Assembly (NCBI RefSeq): GCF_037975245.1
Contig: NC_092572.1
Span: 16,188,269-16,252,268, forward strand
Reading direction: 5' to 3'
DNA: 64,000 bases
Source of the DNA: Apostichopus japonicus
Lineage: Eukaryota > Echinodermata > Holothuroidea > Aspidochirotida > Stichopodidae
This document shows, piece by piece, positions 37,901 to 49,384 of this stretch. Positions within the stretch are counted from its first letter, which is position 1. Each line of letters opens with the position of its first letter. The notes under the pieces were generated by a model. The model had not been told where the DNA came from. It did not search any database and saw only the letters and a list, made by a program, of their open reading frames with translations. Made by a program: the position numbers and the translations under genes.

Positions 37901-40900
37901 GGTTCGAACCACGGATGCAAAAGAGAGTCTCGATCATCAGCTCGTACAGTGCGCCGAGCCATCGCGCCACTGTATGGACTGAGATATTAGGTGGATTAAC
38001 TAATACTTACAGCTCCCCTTGTAGGCACTTGCTGTAAAAGACGTCATCACCCGGGGTTCGAACCACGGATGCAAAAGAGAGTCTCGATCATCAGCTCGTA
38101 CAGTGCGCCGAGCCATCGCGCCACTGTATGGACTGAGATATTAGGTGGATTAACTAATACTTACAGCTCCCCTTGTAGGCACTTGCTGTAAAAGACGTCA
38201 TCACCCGGGGTTCGAACCACGGATGCAAAAGAGAGTCTCGATCATCAGCTCGTACAGTGCGCCGAGCCATCGCGCCACTGTATGGACTGAGATATTAGGT
38301 GGATTAACTAATACTTACAGCTCCCCTTGTAGGCACTTGCTGTAAAAGACGTCATCACCCGGGGTTCGAACCACGGATGCAAAAGAGAGTCTCGATCATC
38401 AGCTCGTACAGTGCGCCGAGCCATCGCGCCACTGTATGGACTGAGATATTAGGTGGATTAACTAATACTTACAGCTCCCCTTGTAGGCACTTGCTGTAAA
38501 AGACGTCATCACCCGGGGTTCGAACCACGGATGCAAAAGAGAGTCTCGATCATCAGCTCGTACAGTGCGCCGAGCCATCGCGCCACTGTATGGACTGAGA
38601 TATTAGGTGGATTAACTAATACTTACAGCTCCCCTTGTAGGCACTTGCTGTAAAAGACGTCATCACCCGGGGTTCGAACCACGGATGCAAAAGAGAGTCT
38701 CGATCATCAGCTCGTACAGTGCGCCGAGCCATCGCGCCACTGTATGGACTGAGATATTAGGTGGATTAACTAATACTTACAGCTCCCCTTGTAGGCACTT
38801 GCTGTAAAAGACGTCATCACCCGGGGTTCGAACCACGGATGCAAAAGAGAGTCTCGATCATCAGCTCGTACAGTGCGCCGAGCCATCGCGCCACTGTATG
38901 GACTGAGATATTAGGTGGATTAACTAATACTTACAGCTCCCCTTGTAGGCACTTGCTGTAAAAGACGTCATCACCCGGGGTTCGAACCACGGATGCAAAA
39001 GAGAGTCTCGATCATCAGCTCGTACAGTGCGCCGAGCCATCGCGCCACTGTATGGACTGAGATATTAGGTGGATTAACTAATACTTACAGCTCCCCTTGT
39101 AGGCACTTGCTGTAAAAGACGTCATCACCCGGGGTTCGAACCACGGATGCAAAAGAGAGTCTCGATCATCAGCTCGTACAGTGCGCCGAGCCATCGCGCC
39201 ACTGTATGGACTGAGATATTAGGTGGATTAACTAATACTTACAGCTCCCCTTGTAGGCACTTGCTGTAAAAGACGTCATCACCCGGGGTTCGAACCACGG
39301 ATGCAAAAGAGAGTCTCGATCATCAGCTCGTACAGTGCGCCGAGCCATCGCGCCACTGTATGGACTGAGATATTAGGTGGATTAACTAATACTTACAGCT
39401 CCCCTTGTAGGCACTTGCTGTAAAAGACGTCATCACCCGGGGTTCGAACCACGGATGCAAAAGAGAGTCTCGATCATCAGCTCGTACAGTGCGCCGAGCC
39501 ATCGCGCCACTGTATGGACTGAGATATTAGGTGGATTAACTAATACTTACAGCTCCCCTTGTAGGCACTTGCTGTAAAAGACGTCATCACCCGGGGTTCG
39601 AACCACGGATGCAAAAGAGAGTCTCGATCATCAGCTCGTACAGTGCGCCGAGCCATCGCGCCACTGTATGGACTGAGATATTAGGTGGATTAACTAATAC
39701 TTACAGCTCCCCTTGTAGGCACTTGCTGTAAAAGACGTCATCACCCGGGGTTCGAACCACGGATGCAAAAGAGAGTCTCGATCATCAGCTCGTACAGTGC
39801 GCCGAGCCATCGCGCCACTGTATGGACTGAGATATTAGGTGGATTAACTAATACTTACAGCTCCCCTTGTAGGCACTTGCTGTAAAAGACGTCATCACCC
39901 GGGGTTCGAACCACGGATGCAAAAGAGAGTCTCGATCATCAGCTCGTACAGTGCGCCGAGCCATCGCGCCACTGTATGGACTGAGATATTAGGTGGATTA
40001 ACTAATACTTACAGCTCCCCTTGTAGGCACTTGCTGTAAAAGACGTCATCACCCGGGGTTCGAACCACGGATGCAAAAGAGAGTCTCGATCATCAGCTCG
40101 TACAGTGCGCCGAGCCATCGCGCCACTGTATGGACTGAGATATTAGGTGGATTAACTAATACTTACAGCTCCCCTTGTAGGCACTTGCTGTAAAAGACGT
40201 CATCACCCGGGGTTCGAACCACGGATGCAAAAGAGAGTCTCGATCATCAGCTCGTACAGTGCGCCGAGCCATCGCGCCACTGTATGGACTGAGATATTAG
40301 GTGGATTAACTAATACTTACAGCTCCCCTTGTAGGCACTTGCTGTAAAAGACGTCATCACCCGGGGTTCGAACCACGGATGCAAAAGAGAGTCTCGATCA
40401 TCAGCTCGTACAGTGCGCCGAGCCATCGCGCCACTGTATGGACTGAGATATTAGGTGGATTAACTAATACTTACAGCTCCCCTTGTAGGCACTTGCTGTA
40501 AAAGACGTCATCACCCGGGGTTCGAACCACGGATGCAAAAGAGAGTCTCGATCATCAGCTCGTACAGTGCGCCGAGCCATCGCGCCACTGTATGGACTGA
40601 GATATTAGGTGGATTAACTAATACTTACAGCTCCCCTTGTAGGCACTTGCTGTAAAAGACGTCATCACCCGGGGTTCGAACCACGGATGCAAAAGAGAGT
40701 CTCGATCATCAGCTCGTACAGTGCGCCGAGCCATCGCGCCACTGTATGGACTGAGATATTAGGTGGATTAACTAATACTTACAGCTCCCCTTGTAGGCAC
40801 TTGCTGTAAAAGACGTCATCACCCGGGGTTCGAACCACGGATGCAAAAGAGAGTCTCGATCATCAGCTCGTACAGTGCGCCGAGCCATCGCGCCACTGTA

Positions 40901-41402
40901 TGGACTGAGATATTAGGTGGATTAACTAATACTTACAGCTCCCCTTGTAGGCACTTGCTGTAAAAGACGTCATCACCCGGGGTTCGAACCACGGATGCAA
41001 AAGAGAGTCTCGATCATCAGCTCGTACAGTGCGCCGAGCCATCGCGCCACTGTATGGACTGAGATATTAGGTGGATTAACTAATACTTACAGCTCCCCTT
41101 GTAGGCACTTGCTGTAAAAGACGTCATCACCCGGGGTTCGAACCACGGATGCAAAAGAGAGTCTCGATCATCAGCTCGTACAGTGCGCCGAGCCATCGCG
41201 CCACTGTATGGACTGAGATATTAGGTGGATTAACTAATACTTACAGCTCCCCTTGTAGGCACTTGCTGTAAAAGACGTCATCACCCGGGGTTCGAACCAC
41301 GGATGCAAAAGAGAGTCTCGATCATCAGCTCGTACAGTGCGCCGAGCCATCGCGCCACTGTATGGACTGAGATATTAGGTGGATTAACTAATACTTACAG
41401 CT

Positions 41403-41405
41403 CCC
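41403..41405. other. One-base C deletion variant (second of three)
   Basis: Same CCCC-to-CCC change as near 27237, lying 92 units further on. It gives an identical 91-codon repeat frame at 41303-41578. Confidence 0.8.
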
Positions 41406-44019
41406 TTGTAGGCACTTGCTGTAAAAGACGTCATCACCCGGGGTTCGAACCACGGATGCAAAAGAGAGTCTCGATCATCAGCTCGTACAGTGCGCCGAGC
41501 CATCGCGCCACTGTATGGACTGAGATATTAGGTGGATTAACTAATACTTACAGCTCCCCTTGTAGGCACTTGCTGTAAAAGACGTCATCACCCGGGGTTC
41601 GAACCACGGATGCAAAAGAGAGTCTCGATCATCAGCTCGTACAGTGCGCCGAGCCATCGCGCCACTGTATGGACTGAGATATTAGGTGGATTAACTAATA
41701 CTTACAGCTCCCCTTGTAGGCACTTGCTGTAAAAGACGTCATCACCCGGGGTTCGAACCACGGATGCAAAAGAGAGTCTCGATCATCAGCTCGTACAGTG
41801 CGCCGAGCCATCGCGCCACTGTATGGACTGAGATATTAGGTGGATTAACTAATACTTACAGCTCCCCTTGTAGGCACTTGCTGTAAAAGACGTCATCACC
41901 CGGGGTTCGAACCACGGATGCAAAAGAGAGTCTCGATCATCAGCTCGTACAGTGCGCCGAGCCATCGCGCCACTGTATGGACTGAGATATTAGGTGGATT
42001 AACTAATACTTACAGCTCCCCTTGTAGGCACTTGCTGTAAAAGACGTCATCACCCGGGGTTCGAACCACGGATGCAAAAGAGAGTCTCGATCATCAGCTC
42101 GTACAGTGCGCCGAGCCATCGCGCCACTGTATGGACTGAGATATTAGGTGGATTAACTAATACTTACAGCTCCCCTTGTAGGCACTTGCTGTAAAAGACG
42201 TCATCACCCGGGGTTCGAACCACGGATGCAAAAGAGAGTCTCGATCATCAGCTCGTACAGTGCGCCGAGCCATCGCGCCACTGTATGGACTGAGATATTA
42301 GGTGGATTAACTAATACTTACAGCTCCCCTTGTAGGCACTTGCTGTAAAAGACGTCATCACCCGGGGTTCGAACCACGGATGCAAAAGAGAGTCTCGATC
42401 ATCAGCTCGTACAGTGCGCCGAGCCATCGCGCCACTGTATGGACTGAGATATTAGGTGGATTAACTAATACTTACAGCTCCCCTTGTAGGCACTTGCTGT
42501 AAAAGACGTCATCACCCGGGGTTCGAACCACGGATGCAAAAGAGAGTCTCGATCATCAGCTCGTACAGTGCGCCGAGCCATCGCGCCACTGTATGGACTG
42601 AGATATTAGGTGGATTAACTAATACTTACAGCTCCCCTTGTAGGCACTTGCTGTAAAAGACGTCATCACCCGGGGTTCGAACCACGGATGCAAAAGAGAG
42701 TCTCGATCATCAGCTCGTACAGTGCGCCGAGCCATCGCGCCACTGTATGGACTGAGATATTAGGTGGATTAACTAATACTTACAGCTCCCCTTGTAGGCA
42801 CTTGCTGTAAAAGACGTCATCACCCGGGGTTCGAACCACGGATGCAAAAGAGAGTCTCGATCATCAGCTCGTACAGTGCGCCGAGCCATCGCGCCACTGT
42901 ATGGACTGAGATATTAGGTGGATTAACTAATACTTACAGCTCCCCTTGTAGGCACTTGCTGTAAAAGACGTCATCACCCGGGGTTCGAACCACGGATGCA
43001 AAAGAGAGTCTCGATCATCAGCTCGTACAGTGCGCCGAGCCATCGCGCCACTGTATGGACTGAGATATTAGGTGGATTAACTAATACTTACAGCTCCCCT
43101 TGTAGGCACTTGCTGTAAAAGACGTCATCACCCGGGGTTCGAACCACGGATGCAAAAGAGAGTCTCGATCATCAGCTCGTACAGTGCGCCGAGCCATCGC
43201 GCCACTGTATGGACTGAGATATTAGGTGGATTAACTAATACTTACAGCTCCCCTTGTAGGCACTTGCTGTAAAAGACGTCATCACCCGGGGTTCGAACCA
43301 CGGATGCAAAAGAGAGTCTCGATCATCAGCTCGTACAGTGCGCCGAGCCATCGCGCCACTGTATGGACTGAGATATTAGGTGGATTAACTAATACTTACA
43401 GCTCCCCTTGTAGGCACTTGCTGTAAAAGACGTCATCACCCGGGGTTCGAACCACGGATGCAAAAGAGAGTCTCGATCATCAGCTCGTACAGTGCGCCGA
43501 GCCATCGCGCCACTGTATGGACTGAGATATTAGGTGGATTAACTAATACTTACAGCTCCCCTTGTAGGCACTTGCTGTAAAAGACGTCATCACCCGGGGT
43601 TCGAACCACGGATGCAAAAGAGAGTCTCGATCATCAGCTCGTACAGTGCGCCGAGCCATCGCGCCACTGTATGGACTGAGATATTAGGTGGATTAACTAA
43701 TACTTACAGCTCCCCTTGTAGGCACTTGCTGTAAAAGACGTCATCACCCGGGGTTCGAACCACGGATGCAAAAGAGAGTCTCGATCATCAGCTCGTACAG
43801 TGCGCCGAGCCATCGCGCCACTGTATGGACTGAGATATTAGGTGGATTAACTAATACTTACAGCTCCCCTTGTAGGCACTTGCTGTAAAAGACGTCATCA
43901 CCCGGGGTTCGAACCACGGATGCAAAAGAGAGTCTCGATCATCAGCTCGTACAGTGCGCCGAGCCATCGCGCCACTGTATGGACTGAGATATTAGGTGGA
44001 TTAACTAATACTTACAGCT

Positions 44020-44022
44020 CCC
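44020..44022. other. One-base C deletion variant (third of three)
   Basis: Same change as near 41404, 17 units further on. It gives the same 91-codon repeat frame at 43920-44195. Confidence 0.8.
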
Positions 44023-44499
44023 TTGTAGGCACTTGCTGTAAAAGACGTCATCACCCGGGGTTCGAACCACGGATGCAAAAGAGAGTCTCGATCATCAGCT
44101 CGTACAGTGCGCCGAGCCATCGCGCCACTGTATGGACTGAGATATTAGGTGGATTAACTAATACTTACAGCTCCCCTTGTAGGCACTTGCTGTAAAAGAC
44201 GTCATCACCCGGGGTTCGAACCACGGATGCAAAAGAGAGTCTCGATCATCAGCTCGTACAGTGCGCCGAGCCATCGCGCCACTGTATGGACTGAGATATT
44301 AGGTGGATTAACTAATACTTACAGCTCCCCTTGTAGGCACTTGCTGTAAAAGACGTCATCACCCGGGGTTCGAACCACGGATGCAAAAGAGAGTCTCGAT
44401 CATCAGCTCGTACAGTGCGCCGAGCCATCGCGCCACTGTATGGACTGAGATATTAGGTGGATTAACTAATACTTACAGCTCCCCTTGTAGGCACTTGCT

Positions 44500-47400
44500 G
44501 TAAAAAGACGTCATCACCCGGGGTTCGAACCACGGATGCAAAAGAGAGTCTCGATCATCAGCTCGTACAGTGCGCCGAGCCATCGCGCCACTGTATGGAC
44601 TGAGATATTAGGTGGATTAACTAATACTTACAGCTCCCCTTGTAGGCACTTGCTGTAAAAGACGTCATCACCCGGGGTTCGAACCACGGATGCAAAAGAG
44701 AGTCTCGATCATCAGCTCGTACAGTGCGCCGAGCCATCGCGCCACTGTATGGACTGAGATATTAGGTGGATTAACTAATACTTACAGCTCCCCTTGTAGG
44801 CACTTGCTGTAAAAGACGTCATCACCCGGGGTTCGAACCACGGATGCAAAAGAGAGTCTCGATCATCAGCTCGTACAGTGCGCCGAGCCATCGCGCCACT
44901 GTATGGACTGAGATATTAGGTGGATTAACTAATACTTACAGCTCCCCTTGTAGGCACTTGCTGTAAAAGACGTCATCACCCGGGGTTCGAACCACGGATG
45001 CAAAAGAGAGTCTCGATCATCAGCTCGTACAGTGCGCCGAGCCATCGCGCCACTGTATGGACTGAGATATTAGGTGGATTAACTAATACTTACAGCTCCC
45101 CTTGTAGGCACTTGCTGTAAAAGACGTCATCACCCGGGGTTCGAACCACGGATGCAAAAGAGAGTCTCGATCATCAGCTCGTACAGTGCGCCGAGCCATC
45201 GCGCCACTGTATGGACTGAGATATTAGGTGGATTAACTAATACTTACAGCTCCCCTTGTAGGCACTTGCTGTAAAAGACGTCATCACCCGGGGTTCGAAC
45301 CACGGATGCAAAAGAGAGTCTCGATCATCAGCTCGTACAGTGCGCCGAGCCATCGCGCCACTGTATGGACTGAGATATTAGGTGGATTAACTAATACTTA
45401 CAGCTCCCCTTGTAGGCACTTGCTGTAAAAGACGTCATCACCCGGGGTTCGAACCACGGATGCAAAAGAGAGTCTCGATCATCAGCTCGTACAGTGCGCC
45501 GAGCCATCGCGCCACTGTATGGACTGAGATATTAGGTGGATTAACTAATACTTACAGCTCCCCTTGTAGGCACTTGCTGTAAAAGACGTCATCACCCGGG
45601 GTTCGAACCACGGATGCAAAAGAGAGTCTCGATCATCAGCTCGTACAGTGCGCCGAGCCATCGCGCCACTGTATGGACTGAGATATTAGGTGGATTAACT
45701 AATACTTACAGCTCCCCTTGTAGGCACTTGCTGTAAAAGACGTCATCACCCGGGGTTCGAACCACGGATGCAAAAGAGAGTCTCGATCATCAGCTCGTAC
45801 AGTGCGCCGAGCCATCGCGCCACTGTATGGACTGAGATATTAGGTGGATTAACTAATACTTACAGCTCCCCTTGTAGGCACTTGCTGTAAAAGACGTCAT
45901 CACCCGGGGTTCGAACCACGGATGCAAAAGAGAGTCTCGATCATCAGCTCGTACAGTGCGCCGAGCCATCGCGCCACTGTATGGACTGAGATATTAGGTG
46001 GATTAACTAATACTTACAGCTCCCCTTGTAGGCACTTGCTGTAAAAGACGTCATCACCCGGGGTTCGAACCACGGATGCAAAAGAGAGTCTCGATCATCA
46101 GCTCGTACAGTGCGCCGAGCCATCGCGCCACTGTATGGACTGAGATATTAGGTGGATTAACTAATACTTACAGCTCCCCTTGTAGGCACTTGCTGTAAAA
46201 GACGTCATCACCCGGGGTTCGAACCACGGATGCAAAAGAGAGTCTCGATCATCAGCTCGTACAGTGCGCCGAGCCATCGCGCCACTGTATGGACTGAGAT
46301 ATTAGGTGGATTAACTAATACTTACAGCTCCCCTTGTAGGCACTTGCTGTAAAAGACGTCATCACCCGGGGTTCGAACCACGGATGCAAAAGAGAGTCTC
46401 GATCATCAGCTCGTACAGTGCGCCGAGCCATCGCGCCACTGTATGGACTGAGATATTAGGTGGATTAACTAATACTTACAGCTCCCCTTGTAGGCACTTG
46501 CTGTAAAAGACGTCATCACCCGGGGTTCGAACCACGGATGCAAAAGAGAGTCTCGATCATCAGCTCGTACAGTGCGCCGAGCCATCGCGCCACTGTATGG
46601 ACTGAGATATTAGGTGGATTAACTAATACTTACAGCTCCCCTTGTAGGCACTTGCTGTAAAAGACGTCATCACCCGGGGTTCGAACCACGGATGCAAAAG
46701 AGAGTCTCGATCATCAGCTCGTACAGTGCGCCGAGCCATCGCGCCACTGTATGGACTGAGATATTAGGTGGATTAACTAATACTTACAGCTCCCCTTGTA
46801 GGCACTTGCTGTAAAAGACGTCATCACCCGGGGTTCGAACCACGGATGCAAAAGAGAGTCTCGATCATCAGCTCGTACAGTGCGCCGAGCCATCGCGCCA
46901 CTGTATGGACTGAGATATTAGGTGGATTAACTAATACTTACAGCTCCCCTTGTAGGCACTTGCTGTAAAGACGTCATCACCCGGGGTTCGAACCACGGAT
47001 GCAAAAGAGAGTCTCGATCATCAGCTCGTACAGTGCGCCGAGCCATCGCGCCCACTGTATGGACTGAGATATTAGGTGGATTAACTAATACTTACAGCTC
47101 CCCTTGTAGGCACTTGCTGTAAAAGACGTCATCACCCGGGGTTCGAACCACGGATGCAAAAGAGAGTCTCGATCATCAGCTCGTACAGTGCGCCGAGCCA
47201 TCGCGCCACTGTATGGACTGAGATATTAGGTGGATTAACTAATACTTACAGCTCCCCTTGTAGGCACTTGCTGTAAAAGACGTCATCACCCGGGGTTCGA
47301 ACCACGGATGCAAAAGAGAGTCTCGATCATCAGCTCGTACAGTGCGCCGAGCCATCGCGCCACTGTATGGACTGAGATATAGGTGGATTAACTAATACTT

Positions 47401-48813
47401 ACAGCTCCCCTTGTAGGCACTTGCTGTAAAAGACGTCATCACCCGGGGTTCGAACCACGGATGCAAAAGAGAGTCTCGATCATCAGCTCGTACAGTGCGC
47501 CGAGCCATCGCGCCACTGTATGGACTGAGATATTAGGTGGATTAACTAATACTTACAGCTCCCCTTGTAGGCACTTGCTGTAAAAGACGTCATCACCCGG
47601 GGTTCGAACCACGGATGCAAAAGAGAGTCTCGATCATCAGCTCGTACAGTGCGCCGAGCCATCGCGCCACTGTATGGACTGAGATATTAGGTGGATTAAC
47701 TAATACTTACAGCTCCCCTTGTAGGCACTTGCTGTAAAAGACGTCATCACCCGGGGTTCGAACCACGGATGCAAAAGAGAGTCTCGATCATCAGCTCGTA
47801 CAGTGCGCCGAGCCATCGCGCCACTGTATGGACTGAGATATTAGGTGGATTAACTAATACTTACAGCTCCCCTTGTAGGCACTTGCTGTAAAAGACGTCA
47901 TCACCCGGGGTTCGAACCACGGATGCAAAAGAGAGTCTCGATCATCAGCTCGTACAGTGCGCCGAGCCATCGCGCCACTGTATGGACTGAGATATTAGGT
48001 GGATTAACTAATACTTACAGCTCCCCTTGTAGGCACTTGCTGTAAAAGACGTCATCACCCGGGGTTCGAACCACGGATGCAAAAGAGAGTCTCGATCATC
48101 AGCTCGTACAGTGCGCCGAGCCATCGCGCCACTGTATGGACTGAGATATTAGGTGGATTAACTAATACTTACAGCTCCCCTTGTAGGCACTTGCTGTAAA
48201 AGACGTCATCACCCGGGGTTCGAACCACGGATGCAAAAGAGAGTCTCGATCATCAGCTCGTACAGTGCGCCGAGCCATCGCGCCACTGTATGGACTGAGA
48301 TATTAGGTGGATTAACTAATACTTACAGCTCCCCTTGTAGGCACTTGCTGTAAAAGACGTCATCACCCGGGGTTCGAACCACGGATGCAAAAGAGAGTCT
48401 CGATCATCAGCTCGTACAGTGCGCCGAGCCATCGCGCCACTGTATGGACTGAGATATTAGGTGGATTAACTAATACTTACAGCTCCCCTTGTAGGCACTT
48501 GCTGTAAAAGACGTCATCACCCGGGGTTCGAACCACGGATGCAAAAGAGAGTCTCGATCATCAGCTCGTACAGTGCGCCGAGCCATCGCGCCACTGTATG
48601 GACTGAGATATTAGGTGGATTAACTAATACTTACAGCTCCCCTTGTAGGCACTTGCTGTAAAAGACGTCATCACCCGGGTTCGAACCACGGATGCAAAAG
48701 AGAGTCTCGATCATCAGCTCGTACAGTGCGCCGAGCCATCGCGCCACTGTATGGACTGAGATATTAGGTGGATTAACTATACTTACAGCTCCCCTTGTAG
48801 GCACTTGCTGTTC
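44500..48813. other. Variant-rich right end of array 2
   Basis: Changes relative to the consensus occur at about 44505 (+A), 46968 (-A), 47052 (+C), 47380 (-T), 48678 (-G) and 48779 (-A). The last bases before the gap read GCTGTTC where GCTGTAA is expected. The zone spans about 4.3 kb, matching the ~4.4 kb variant-rich zone at the other end. Confidence 0.8.
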
Positions 48814-48913
48814 NNNNNNNNNNNNNNNNNNNNNNNNNNNNNNNNNNNNNNNNNNNNNNNNNNNNNNNNNNNNNNNNNNNNNNNNNNNNNNNNNNNNNNN
48901 NNNNNNNNNNNNN
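48814..48913. other. Assembly gap of 100 N between arrays 2 and 3
   Basis: Exactly 100 N. Orientation returns from - to + and the subfamily changes from ACAA/S-only to GCAC/mixed L and S. Array 2 stops at the complement of monomer position 125 followed by two non-matching bases, and array 3 starts at position 3, so this junction shows no simple mirror relation. Confidence 0.99.
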
Positions 48914-49065
48914 ACCTAATATCTCAGTCCATACAGTGGCGCGATGGCTCGGCGCACTGTACGAGCTGATGATCGAGACTCTCTTTTGCATCCCTGGTTC
49001 GAACCCCGGGTGATGACGTCTTTTACAGCAAGTGCCTGCACGGGGAGCTGTAAGTATTAGTTAAT

Positions 49066-49230
49066 CCACCTAATATCTCAGTCCATACAGTGGCGCGATG
49101 GCTCGGCGCACTGTACGAGCTGATGATCGAGACTCTCTTTTGCATCCCTGGTTCGAACCCCGGGTGATGACGTCTTTTGCCGATCTTTTACAGCAAGTGC
49201 CTGCACGGGGAGCTGTAAGTATTAGTTAAT
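49066..49230 (+). repeat. Reference L monomer of array 3
   Basis: 165 bp, with the 11-bp insertion. It carries the array-3 bases GCAC in the loop of inverted repeat 2 and a C at 39, which gives a fully Watson-Crick D-stem-like helix. Confidence 0.95.
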
Positions 49231-49384
49231 CCACCTAATATCTCAGTCCATACAGTGGCGCGATGGCTCGGCGCACTGTACGAGCTGATGATCGAGACTC
49301 TCTTTTGCATCCCTGGTTCGAACCCCGGGTGATGACGTCTTTTACAGCAAGTGCCTGCACGGGGAGCTGTAAGTATTAGTTAAT
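49231..49384 (+). repeat. Reference S monomer of array 3
   Basis: 154 bp, identical to its L neighbours apart from the missing 11 bp. It differs from the S units of array 2 at 83 and 138-141, so being short does not imply shared recent ancestry with array 2. Confidence 0.95.

Larger units (their letters stand above)
6795..48813 (-). repeat. Satellite array 2: ~273 tandem copies of the 154-bp (S) monomer, inverted
   Basis: The same family read from the opposite strand, with an exact 154-bp period through most of its length; for example the text at 12361 returns at 16981, thirty units later. All units seen lack the 11-bp insertion. Reverse-complemented, the units carry ACAA at 138-141 and G at 83, which together mark this array, plus C31 and C39. 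Variation is nearly absent in the core and dense at both ends. 154 is not a multiple of three, so reading frames rotate from unit to unit. The few open frames of 60-91 codons here are repeat translations lengthened by one-base deletions, not genes. Confidence 0.98.

Noticed and set aside
48780-48920. Palindromic fold-back at the second gap, like that at the first
   Set aside because: Array 2 ends at the complement of monomer 125 and array 3 begins at monomer 3. These are not mirror positions around any palindrome I can see.
48692-48991. Open frames on both strands running into the second gap
   Set aside because: They are translated repeat plus N; no protein-coding signal is present.
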